DNA of 15,279 nt, from assembly GCA_900546385.1 (NCBI GenBank), contig URCT01000063.1, positions 1 through 15,279 on the forward strand. The letters are read 5' to 3'. Shown one piece after another: positions 7,501 to 13,314 of this stretch; position 1 is the stretch's first letter; every line of letters starts with the position of its first letter. The position numbers and the translations under genes are program-made. The notes beneath the pieces are model-generated. The model searched no databases, was not told the DNA's origin, and worked only from the letters and a program-made list of their open reading frames with translations. The DNA is from an uncultured Eubacteriales bacterium. Lineage in GTDB: Bacteria > Bacillota > Clostridia > Oscillospirales > CAG-382.

Positions 7501-9201
7501 GTCGAGGACGATGCTTGTATCCTTTTGTGCCGGCATGGTAATTTTTATACCGTCAATCGCATCTGCCGTGAATACACCGGAAGCAAGCTTCTTATGGTTG
7601 ACGCTGTAGGAAAGAACGCCGGTATCGGTGTTGGCTTCGATACGAAGCGTCTGCCAAACGCCGCTGTTATAGGCGCGCAAAAGCGTGCCGTCGCCGGTAT
7701 AGAATTCCTTGCCCTTGGTAACGATTTTTGCAAGCTCTGTGCCGTTCGAGGTGATGGCAAAAGACGTGCCGTCGTTATAGTCGGTCATATAGAATTTGAT
7801 CTCGAAAACGACTTTGCGCGAAATCGGATCAAAGCTTGTCGTAAGAACGCCGGTCTTTCCGGCGGCTGTGCTGATTTCAGCGCTGTAAGCGTCATACGCG
7901 TTGGAAGCAAGCGAAACGAGCTTTGCCGTGCTGTCGGTTAGCGTATAATTATACGGCAAGCCTTCGCGTTCGCCGGAGGACATGAAGATATCGTTGAGGG
8001 CATAGCCGCTGTAAAGCTTGGTTTTCGAAACATCGGCAACCACTTCGCTTTCCTTATCGCTGGAGAAAGCAAGCGTATCCACCGAAGAAGCGGCCATATC
8101 GGCAAACGCATACGTTCCGATGAGCTTTCCGTCGGCAATGAGTGTATTTGTTTTAGCCTTCAAATCGGTAATGGTTTTCACGGTCATGCGATCGGCGACG
8201 GCAAGACCGGTATCGGTAAGCTTTCCGGCTTCCTTGGCAAAAAATTTGCCGTCCTTGGTCACAAAGCTCATGGCAAGGGTCTCTTCGCCTTTTCCGAGGT
8301 TGATATAGAAGCCGTTGTTCGCCGATTGAAGAAGCAGATTGGTCTCCATAACGATTTTGCCGCTGTTCTGTTCGGCAAACTGACGGAGCATGGCGGTACG
8401 TTCGGTTTTGCTGGTGTCAAGCACCTGGATACGGGACGCCGCCTGACCGGCAGGCACGCCGCGCGGATCAAATTCCCAGCCGTAAGCACCATAAGTCGTT
8501 GCGGAAAGCGCGCCGGAATCATCGATGAAATAAACAGCCGGCGTGGGATCCTCCCGTTTTTGAAGCGTCTTTTGCAGACGGTTTTCCGGCAGAGCGATAC
8601 GGTTGATGATGGCGGCCGCTTCGCAGCGGATGATCGGGTTATTCGGATAGAACGAACCGTATGCATCGTTGCCCATCACAACACCGGCCTTGTATAAGGC
8701 TAAAACCTGTTCGCGGTAATCCGCCTTTTCGTTGATATCCGGCAGATAATCGACCGCATTGACGGGTTTCAGATAATCCTGCGGAACGGATGCATAGAAC
8801 ACCTCCGCCATTTCGGCGCGGGTGATCGGACGGTCGTACTCATCAAACCGATTTTCCGAAATCATTTTGTTGTCCACGGCATACTTGACATACGGCGCAT
8901 ACCATTCACCCGGAACGTCCTTGGAAATCTCCGTACCGTTGTAGCTTGCATGGACGCGCGCTGCCATGGTGACAGCCTCGGCGACCGTCACATTGCCGTC
9001 CGGCGAGAACAAGCTGCCGCCGACGCCGTTCATAAAGCCGAGTTCATACGCAGACTTCACCTCAGAAGCGTACCATTCGGAATCCGGAACATCCGTGAAG
9101 GTGCCGTCAGCATAAGCGGTCGTTTTGTTGAAACCGGCCGCAAAGCCGTGGAAGGTGAAAGCAAGTGCGGCAAGCAAGCCGACAAAAATCCTTTTTTTCA
9201 T
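4534..9201 (-). CDS. Large secreted SLH-domain protein with a GH99/WbsX-like domain and sugar-binding-like modules
   Basis: I use ATG at 9201 (MKKRIFVGLLAALAFTF), preceded by AAAAGGAG with 7 nt spacing; this gives 1555 residues. The longer open frame to 9264 would begin with a lysine-rich stretch that is really the purine-rich leader. Visible parts, numbered from this Met: signal peptide about 1-31; three SLH repeats at about 35-89, 94-139 and 153-203, of which only the second has the canonical ITRAE while the others read VTVAE and IIRCE; two beta-rich laminin-G/jelly-roll-like stretches at about 223-410 and 415-575; a GH99/WbsX-like domain at about 596-935, with SNWNEFGEGHYILPTN at 877-892; a beta module at about 950-1097; a copper-amine-oxidase-N/stalk-like segment at about 1115-1219; a second beta module at about 1231-1384; and a CBM4/9-like C-terminal module at about 1403-1555. 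SLH repeats usually bind pyruvylated wall polysaccharide, so the protein should sit on the cell surface. GH99-like proteins act on mannose-type glycans or in polysaccharide synthesis; the substrate here is unknown. It is monocistronic, with its own promoter and terminator. Confidence 0.85.
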   Translation of the reverse strand: MKKRIFVGLLAALAFTFHGFAAGFNKTTAYADGTFTDVPDSEWYASEVKSAYELGFMNGVGGSLFSPDGNVTVAEAVTMAARVHASYNGTEISKDVPGEWYAPYVKYAVDNKMISENRFDEYDRPITRAEMAEVFYASVPQDYLKPVNAVDYLPDINEKADYREQVLALYKAGVVMGNDAYGSFYPNNPIIRCEAAAIINRIALPENRLQKTLQKREDPTPAVYFIDDSGALSATTYGAYGWEFDPRGVPAGQAASRIQVLDTSKTERTAMLRQFAEQNSGKIVMETNLLLQSANNGFYINLGKGEETLAMSFVTKDGKFFAKEAGKLTDTGLAVADRMTVKTITDLKAKTNTLIADGKLIGTYAFADMAASSVDTLAFSSDKESEVVADVSKTKLYSGYALNDIFMSSGEREGLPYNYTLTDSTAKLVSLASNAYDAYSAEISTAAGKTGVLTTSFDPISRKVVFEIKFYMTDYNDGTSFAITSNGTELAKIVTKGKEFYTGDGTLLRAYNSGVWQTLRIEANTDTGVLSYSVNHKKLASGVFTADAIDGIKITMPAQKDTSIVLDDLFVCNSFDEQPDYVPEPKAVASDDTIVGIEVCDIWRNGFQFGWDYTSAYDELYPYLGMFDEGSTEVADWETKWLIEHGVDFKLICWYSGTPSAPVKTPRNSFALSAQLDSKYTDSMKYAIMWENSANLPSNSEQFRKNIVDYWKEYYLYDKDRYFTIDNKPLITIYRTETLMNIFKSEEAVKAEIDYLRQTCVDLGYDGAIILVCNGTNDQIKRMGFDGRYAYNWGQNAFDPEFQKTKLTTQDEETKAAGITSVPTVGVGFCNMFLGQGNSRSPLITKEDYTNLLKWVKDDFLAKRTGEPWQTDMVILSNWNEFGEGHYILPTNRMGFDYLDAISDAYTKKGEHTDLRPDDDTRARYNALYNQSFKRIRRYELADEKAVDLDDLTVTLSYDFTKSDTEQIFRNSHGNEFVEYTSSGLHGKSSGADFAIITTKDININAADAEYLRIIYKATAETEKVKGQIFFITESDQAWNEKKNINFDITADGEFHEYLVNLSACSTWSGLVKRIRIDPIERGNCEYEIQLVELLDAPTGYEIYLNAEVAPTPVTFQPVLENGALFAAIDPYAASFYAKLGIFYRWDFDKKELSLYGADDTYIIFTMDSDKAQTDKGVVSLKGKATLMDGIPMIEIDAMAKALGLKLTVDGNKYTLLHHDASGERDDANLDMVWDFSIDGYLDGFTIACAEVTEHKGGVVSFKSLSNGRRHDPVLNSPNIVLPAVKYEKVIVRMAYDVTGGVAEGVDEITSSLFFAPPSGSFNGNDVVQIKTKGLSSNGKFIDLEFDMTENVNWTSTIGKIRFDPFEAEGTFSIDSIKILLTNPDGVIRVVEKPKEIVWNAGEELVKGARYNVENGKMTVIADPDDENVKVFEIKTTASDRKWTYFNIFMNFEPGKTYTISYRIYPLKDFHNNGYDKNTIGGNFIYGSDGETVSNHVIGSINTPDDAGWTEVTAEYTVDGAYKPSNKDCFQFWSNPVNNCGVSYLVSDIRIELKD

Positions 9202-9208
9202 GCTTTGA

Positions 9209-9238
9209 CTCCTTTTCTTTTTCTTCTTTTTCTTTTCT
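9209..9238 (-). promoter_or_regulatory. Purine-only leader tract with Shine-Dalgarno before the SLH protein gene
   Basis: About 30 consecutive purines (A-rich with scattered G) on the minus strand end in AAAAGGAG, 7 nt before ATG at 9201. The tract decides the start: the in-frame upstream codons encode a lysine run with no protein-like character. An unstructured purine leader may favour ribosome loading and fits a highly expressed surface protein; the effect on expression is inference. Confidence 0.6.
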
Positions 9239-9286
9239 GATGCGTGTATTGCACGGATAGGCATATACCTGTCCTTTTACATAATT

Positions 9287-9315
9287 ATTATAAAACAGAT
9301 TTGGCGGTTCGTCAA
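9287..9315 (-). promoter_or_regulatory. Strong sigma-A promoter of the SLH protein gene
   Basis: On the minus strand TTGACG (9315-9310), a 17-bp spacer, then TATAAT (9292-9287): 11 of 12 consensus positions. The start of transcription should fall near 9280, giving a leader of about 80 nt. Confidence 0.85.
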
Positions 9316-9450
9316 TAGCGAATCGTGATATAATTCTTGCAAATCGTGACCTATCGTGTGCAACATTCACAAGAACCATATGTCTTTTTTGTACAAAGCA
9401 ACGACAGACACAGCGGCGGAATCACCGTGACTTTCGTTTCAGACACAAAA

Positions 9451-9486
9451 ACGACAGCTCATAGAAAAATTTCTGCAAGCTGTCGT
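9451..9486 (-). terminator. Rho-independent terminator after the GH32 / membrane protein unit
   Basis: ACGACAGCT (9451-9459) and AGCTGTCGT (9478-9486) form a perfect 9-bp stem with an 18-nt loop that can itself pair (AGAAA with TTTCT). On the minus strand the stem is followed by TTTTTGTG. The plus-strand side lacks a U run, so it is directional. It lies about 55 bp past the stop codon at 9541. The rest of 9316-9450 shows no supportable gene. Confidence 0.75.
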
Positions 9487-9540
9487 CGGTTGTTCGGTTT
9501 TTGCAAACAAAAAGTCAAAAAACGCATATAAGAGAAACGG

Positions 9541-10212
9541 TCATTTTAAGGAAAAAGGGATAATTTTGGCAATATCCGAGCCGCTATACAGTGTATATGC
9601 GCAAATTTCGGAGTAGGTTCCGTCCGGCATCGGCTGCTCGAAATGGAGCGTATAGCTTTTGCGCGAAATCTCGGTTTCATTTTCCGTTTCGTTTTGCGTT
9701 TTATTGTCGGTTTCGGCATTGTCGGCAAGCAAGTCAATATTTTCAAAGCAAAGGCGGACATACCGATAGTCGAATTTCCGTTTATCCTTGAAAAAATAGT
9801 CCTCGTAAACTGTTCCGTTTTCATCGGTTAAGTAGAATTTCAGTGACTCTGTCGGCAGATTGGCATCACGCAGGATATCTCTGTTGAACTTCACGGAAAC
9901 CTGCAATTGTTTTGCGGCTTTGAGATAATACAGATAATTGAATTCAACAAGTCTGCCTTCTTTTACGGCGACCCAAGCTTTCTGCATACCGTATTGTTCC
10001 ACTGTAAATGCGTTCGGATCGCTATGATACGTCTTGCGCGTCGTATCGTTGACCAATATTTCCGATACAACCTGATCGTCGCGGTACATTGAGCATCGGA
10101 CAATCAAAATGCCGTAAATCAATACGATCACCGCAAGAGCCATTCCCTTGAACAGTTTTCCGATCGTAAAGCCTTTCTTTTTGGGTTCTTCAATATCCGG
10201 GTAATTCTCCAT
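9541..10212 (-). CDS. Single-pass membrane protein of unknown function
   Basis: I do not recognise this 223-residue protein. It has a short charged cytoplasmic N-terminus (EEPKKKGF), one membrane span at about residues 23-40 (MALAVIVLIYGILIVRC), and a presumably extracytoplasmic domain of about 180 residues rich in Tyr, Asp and Glu. A low-complexity Asn/Thr/Glu insertion at about 163-182 (DNAETDNKTQNETENETE) interrupts the domain. The Cys at residue 40 is at the span boundary but lacks a proper lipobox. AGAGGA lies about 5 nt before ATG at 10212. The gene starts 29 bp after the GH32 stop codon in the same direction and ends before a terminator, so it is probably cotranscribed with GH32. No function is assigned. 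Confidence 0.75.
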   Translation of the reverse strand: MENYPDIEEPKKKGFTIGKLFKGMALAVIVLIYGILIVRCSMYRDDQVVSEILVNDTTRKTYHSDPNAFTVEQYGMQKAWVAVKEGRLVEFNYLYYLKAAKQLQVSVKFNRDILRDANLPTESLKFYLTDENGTVYEDYFFKDKRKFDYRYVRLCFENIDLLADNAETDNKTQNETENETEISRKSYTLHFEQPMPDGTYSEICAYTLYSGSDIAKIIPFSLK

Positions 10213-10241
10213 GCAGTTCCTCTCACTTTTTTCATAGACTT

Positions 10242-11345
10242 TTACAGCAAGACCGTATACGTTTCTCTGCCGCCGTTCACGAATATTTCCGCCACATAAG
10301 CGTCCCGTAAAATTTTCAGATCCTCGACGGCACCCTCATACACGAGTGCTTCACGTCCGGTGCGTTCGACAATAAAGCCGCTTTCGGTACACTTGACGCA
10401 CGGATCTTCCTCTTTTAACAAATGCTGATATTCTTTTACCGGAAAGAGCGTAAAGACGCCGTTTTCAAATTTCACTTCCCGTGCGGCCGACATACAGCCG
10501 ACATCCTTCGATGCATAATTCCAATAGTCCCAGCCGGGAAACCATGAAATCAGAATAACTCTGCCATCCGGATCACGGAACATCTGACCGGCATACTGAT
10601 CCGGTCCGTTGTCGAGACAAGCGGTGTGTTCGGCCGAAAAATGCTCGTTTTCAAAGGTTCCGTATAACAAACGGAAATACGGCTTTCCTCCTGTCGGACA
10701 GATCGATGCGGAAACAAGCAATTTATCTCCCATCGGAATCACCGACGGGCATTCGGTATACACGCAGTTTTCCCATTCATAAAATATCGAGTGGTATTCC
10801 CAATCAAACAAGTTTTCCGAAACATATAACAGTAATCGTCCCGTTCCGCTCTGCACGTGTGCAGAGGCGATGACGCAATAAAACTTTCCGTCTTGTTGCC
10901 ACACGGCAGGATCGCGGAAATCCTTGCTTCCCTGCGGCGGAAAACCGTCAATGACCGGATTTTCGGCATACTTTTCAAAATGAATGCCGTCTTTCGAATA
11001 CGCAATGCTGATGGTTTGTTTTTTATCCTCGCCGTACAGCGACGCATAAAACAGGTACAGCACGTCATCCTTCACAATTGCCGTGCCCGACCAACAGCCT
11101 TCATGGTCAAACTTCGCGTCGGGATACAACGCGACCGGCAGTTCCTCCCATTCAAGGAAATCCTTTGTGCGCGCGTGTCCCCAATGCCGCGGTTCGAACC
11201 ACGGCCGTTCGGAATCCGGCTCATGCTGGTAAAAGACATGATAATAGCCCTTAAAAAAGACAAGGCCGTTCGGATCGTTGATCCACCCATGCTTTGGGTG
11301 AAAATGGAAGTGCAGTTTTTCATTGTAATCGATGGATTTGTTCAT
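10242..11345 (-). CDS. Glycoside hydrolase family 32 beta-fructosidase (sucrose/sucrose-6-phosphate hydrolase type)
   Basis: The 367-residue protein carries all three GH32 acidic motifs: HGWINDPNG at 19-27 with nucleophile D24, FRDP at 143-146 (transition-state Asp145), and ECP at 198-200 with acid/base E198. These lie on a five-bladed propeller. GH32 enzymes cleave sucrose, sucrose-6-phosphate or fructans. No signal peptide is visible, so it is probably cytosolic. The usual bacterial SacA/ScrB has about 450-490 residues; here the C-terminal beta-sandwich is cut short, although the VAEIFVNGG motif near the end (SVEIFVNDGE-like in relatives) is still present. I chose ATG at 11345 because AAGGAG lies 9 nt upstream; the open frame to 11429 runs back through the promoter. 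No PTS transporter or fructokinase gene is nearby, so the substrate is open. Confidence 0.9.
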   Translation of the reverse strand: MNKSIDYNEKLHFHFHPKHGWINDPNGLVFFKGYYHVFYQHEPDSERPWFEPRHWGHARTKDFLEWEELPVALYPDAKFDHEGCWSGTAIVKDDVLYLFYASLYGEDKKQTISIAYSKDGIHFEKYAENPVIDGFPPQGSKDFRDPAVWQQDGKFYCVIASAHVQSGTGRLLLYVSENLFDWEYHSIFYEWENCVYTECPSVIPMGDKLLVSASICPTGGKPYFRLLYGTFENEHFSAEHTACLDNGPDQYAGQMFRDPDGRVILISWFPGWDYWNYASKDVGCMSAAREVKFENGVFTLFPVKEYQHLLKEEDPCVKCTESGFIVERTGREALVYEGAVEDLKILRDAYVAEIFVNGGRETYTVLL

Positions 11346-11386
11346 ACGCAGCAACTCCTTCTCCGATGAAAATATGCATTTTTTAT

Positions 11387-11415
11387 AGTATAACATAGGC
11401 AATGAATATTTGCAA
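11387..11415 (-). promoter_or_regulatory. Promoter of the GH32 gene
   Basis: On the minus strand TTGCAA (11415-11410), a 17-bp spacer, then TATACT (11392-11387). Transcription would start near 11380, about 35 nt before the ATG. The -35 box is part of the palindrome at 11408-11431. Confidence 0.65.
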
Positions 11416-11431
11416 CAAGTTTTTTGCAAAT
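11408..11431. promoter_or_regulatory. Putative repressor operator (perfect 8-bp palindrome, 8-bp centre)
   Basis: ATTTGCAA (11408-11415) and TTGCAAAT (11424-11431) are exact reverse complements separated by 8 bp. The left arm covers the GH32 -35 box; the right arm ends 6 bp before the rodA-like -35 box at 11438. Sugar-hydrolase genes are often controlled by LacI-family repressors that bind such dyads. That this is an operator is inference; no regulator gene is in the window. Confidence 0.5.
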
Positions 11432-11437
11432 TTTGTA

Positions 11438-11466
11438 TTTACATCGGCAGAGAAATCGTGTATAAT
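11438..11466 (+). promoter_or_regulatory. Sigma-A promoter of the rodA-like gene
   Basis: TTTACA (11438-11443), a 17-bp spacer, then TATAAT (11461-11466). The transcription start should be near 11473, about 29 nt before the ATG, with AAAGGAGG in between. It is divergent from the GH32 promoter, with the two -35 boxes about 22 bp apart. Confidence 0.8.
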
Positions 11467-11501
11467 AATAGAAACGTATCCTTAGAAAGGAGGTCTTCGC
11501 C

Positions 11502-12926
11502 ATGCCGCAAGGCACTTCCGCCAAGTTCCGCACTGTCAAGAAAATCGTCAAAACCGGCGAAAGCACCGACTCGTCTCAAAAAAAATACGAAGTCAATTTA
11601 ATCACCTATGCGCGGGTCAATGCGGTCGGAAGCGGCAGACTTCTTTCGCCGCTCGAAGCCGAACGACGACGCAATCGTCTGTTAGCCGGCAAGCACGAAG
11701 GTTCCTCTTCGATACGCAAAATGCGCCGGCCGGTGCGTACTCTGACCTTAAAACCGGCACCGGCGTTGCCGACAGCGCCGAAAAATCCCATTGAAATCAA
11801 GCGAAACTTTCTTCGCGTTCAATTAAAACAGCACGTCGAATCCATCGACCGCAAGCTGTTGGCCGTGGTCGCACTGCTTGCCGGTTTCGGCATTCTTGCC
11901 GTGTACAGCGCGACGCTCTCCTATGGACGAAACCGCTATGTGATCATTCAGACGGCCGCCGCCGTTTTGGGCATGGTGCTGATGACTGCCCTTTCCTTCA
12001 TCGATTACCGCCAGTTTGCGAAAAAATATCGGTTAGTCATACTCTTAAACATTGCCTTGCTTTTGTTTACATTTCTGTTTGGTGAAGGTGTTACCGACAA
12101 AACCAACGCAAACTGGATCAATTTGGGCTTTATCAAGATCCAACCTTCGGAATTTGCCAAAATCTTGTTCATCTACTCGTTTGCCGCGCACTTATATTTT
12201 GTGCGTGACCGTATCAACAAGTTTTTCACCGCAATGACCTTGTTTCTGCACGCCGCCATCATCATCGGATTAACGTTTTTGCAGAAAGACCTCGGCACAC
12301 TCACCATTTTTGTGTTTATCTTTGCGGTCATGTGCTTTGCCGGAAACCTAAACATTTGGTATTTCATTGCCGGTATTGCCGGAATCGTTGCCGCTTCGCC
12401 GTTCATTTGGACGAAGCTAAACTACTTTCAAAAGCAGCGCATTTTGGCGCCATACGATATTTCCATTGACCCGAATGCCATCGGTGTCCGTCATCAGGCC
12501 GTGCGAAGCATGACCGCCATCAGTCTCGGCGGCATCGACGGAAGCGGCTATATGCACGGGAAAATCACGCAAGGCAATTTTTCCGCCAAACATACCGATA
12601 TGATTTTTGCAACCATTTGCGAAGAGTTCGGCTTCATCGGTGCGCTTGTCATCATCGGTCTGTACATACTTTTGGTCGTGCGCATCATTTTAGTGGCCAT
12701 ACGTTCGGAAAATACATTCGGCTGCTTAATCTGCACCGGTGTTGCGGCCATGTTTGTGATCCAAATCATCGAAAACATCGGCATGTGTCTCGGCGTTTTG
12801 CCGGTCATCGGCATTACGCTTCCCTTCTTAAGCTATGGCGGCTCATCGGCCTTAAGCACCTATATCGCCATTGGCTTTGTGCTTTCGGTCAGCACCCACA
12901 AAGAACAGACGTTCTTTGGAAGGTAG
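11502..12926 (+). CDS. rodA: RodA/FtsW/SpoVE-family peptidoglycan glycosyltransferase with basic N-terminal extension
   Basis: SEDS-family integral membrane protein that polymerises lipid II into glycan strands together with a class B penicillin-binding protein. Of 474 residues, the first 115 or so are a hydrophilic, Arg/Lys-rich and then Pro/Ala-rich cytoplasmic tail (RRRNR at 56-60, RKMRRPVR at 72-79) not usual for RodA. A polytopic region of about ten spans follows. Family motifs are clear: ANWINLGFIKIQPSEFAK at 203-220, QKDLGT at 261-266 with the conserved Asp263, KHTDMIFATICEEFGFIG at 363-380, and PVIGITLPFLSYGGSS at 434-449. The start ATG at 11502 has AAAGGAGG 8 nt upstream. RodA versus FtsW or SpoVE cannot be settled from sequence alone and no partner PBP is in the window; the gene symbol is the best guess. 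Confidence 0.88.
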   Translation: MPQGTSAKFRTVKKIVKTGESTDSSQKKYEVNLITYARVNAVGSGRLLSPLEAERRRNRLLAGKHEGSSSIRKMRRPVRTLTLKPAPALPTAPKNPIEIKRNFLRVQLKQHVESIDRKLLAVVALLAGFGILAVYSATLSYGRNRYVIIQTAAAVLGMVLMTALSFIDYRQFAKKYRLVILLNIALLLFTFLFGEGVTDKTNANWINLGFIKIQPSEFAKILFIYSFAAHLYFVRDRINKFFTAMTLFLHAAIIIGLTFLQKDLGTLTIFVFIFAVMCFAGNLNIWYFIAGIAGIVAASPFIWTKLNYFQKQRILAPYDISIDPNAIGVRHQAVRSMTAISLGGIDGSGYMHGKITQGNFSAKHTDMIFATICEEFGFIGALVIIGLYILLVVRIILVAIRSENTFGCLICTGVAAMFVIQIIENIGMCLGVLPVIGITLPFLSYGGSSALSTYIAIGFVLSVSTHKEQTFFGR

Positions 12927-12929
12927 TGC

Positions 12930-12958
12930 TTGACATTTCGTCAAAAATGTGGTATAGT
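12930..12958 (+). promoter_or_regulatory. Sigma-A promoter of the cysteine-rich lipoprotein gene
   Basis: TTGACA (12930-12935), a 17-bp spacer, then TATAGT (12953-12958). It begins 3 bp after the stop codon of the rodA-like gene, with no terminator between, so the lipoprotein can be made from its own promoter and by readthrough. The spacer contains a small dyad, ACATTT (12933-12938) and AAATGT (12945-12950). Confidence 0.8.
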
Positions 12959-12996
12959 AAAAGAAATTATACGGATATCCAAAGGAGTACAGCATT

Positions 12997-13221
12997 ATGA
13001 AAAAAGCCTTATTCTGCCTGCTTGCCGCTCTCAGCGTTGCAGCAGTTCTCACCTCGTGCGGTTCGAAAACGTGCAATATGTGCGAAAAGAGCTGCTCGGA
13101 CAAATATTCCTACATGGACGGCGAGATCAACCTTTGTTCCTCCTGCTACAAAAAATGCTTTGACAGCAAGACAAAAGTTGATGCCGATGCCTTCTTTGCT
13201 ACCGAAGAAGCAGCCGAATAA
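12997..13221 (+). CDS. Small cysteine-rich lipoprotein with two CxxCxxxC motifs
   Basis: The 74-residue product starts with a lipoprotein signal (MKKALFCLLAALSVAAVLTSC); the lipobox LTSC at 18-21 makes Cys21 the lipidated residue. The mature part of about 54 residues has two copies of C-x2-C-x3-C, at 26/29/33 and 47/50/54, separated by about 13 residues, and an acidic tail (ATEEAAE). This looks like a metal-binding or disulfide-rich module resembling a zinc ribbon, on the outside of the membrane; I cannot name a family. AAAGGAG lies 9 nt before ATG at 12997. It has a near-consensus promoter of its own and a strong terminator. The coding call is secure because of the signal peptide, ribosome binding site, promoter and terminator; the function is unknown. 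Confidence 0.85.
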   Translation: MKKALFCLLAALSVAAVLTSCGSKTCNMCEKSCSDKYSYMDGEINLCSSCYKKCFDSKTKVDADAFFATEEAAE

Positions 13222-13230
13222 AATTTCATA

Positions 13231-13290
13231 AAAAACACACAAACAGCGCGCACCTTGATTGTTTCAAAGTACGCGCTGTTTGCTTTTTTA
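13231..13290. terminator. Bidirectional rho-independent terminator between the lipoprotein gene and gltD
   Basis: CAAACAGCGCG (13240-13250) and CGCGCTGTTTG (13272-13282) are perfect 11-bp arms, and the 21-nt interval can pair further (CTTGA-like with TCAAAG). The plus strand continues with CTTTTTTA and the minus strand with TGTGTTTTTTA, so it can stop transcription from both convergent genes. Confidence 0.85.
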
Positions 13291-13314
13291 TTCTCACTTG
13301 CAAAGGTGGAAAGC

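Noticed and set aside
6865..7941. Open frame of 358 codons on the plus strand, opposite the SLH protein gene
   Set aside because: It lies wholly antisense to a clearly coding gene, has no domain pattern or good ribosome binding site, and such frames arise from the GC-rich third positions of the real gene.
9240..9264. Earlier start of the SLH protein at 9264
   Set aside because: The extra 21 residues are a poly-lysine translation of the purine leader and would bury the signal peptide; the real ribosome binding site precedes 9201.
9337..9531. Possible small plus-strand gene of 64 codons upstream of the SLH protein gene
   Set aside because: No Shine-Dalgarno, it overlaps the terminator hairpin at 9451-9486, and the translation has no protein-like features. 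A TATAAT at 9329-9334 on the plus strand has no -35 box at the right distance.
9655..9720. Repeated TTTCGGTTT/TTTTCCGTTTCG-like units resembling a short tandem repeat array
   Set aside because: They encode the Asn/Thr/Glu low-complexity segment of the 223-residue protein and are too irregular to be a CRISPR array or a binding-site array.
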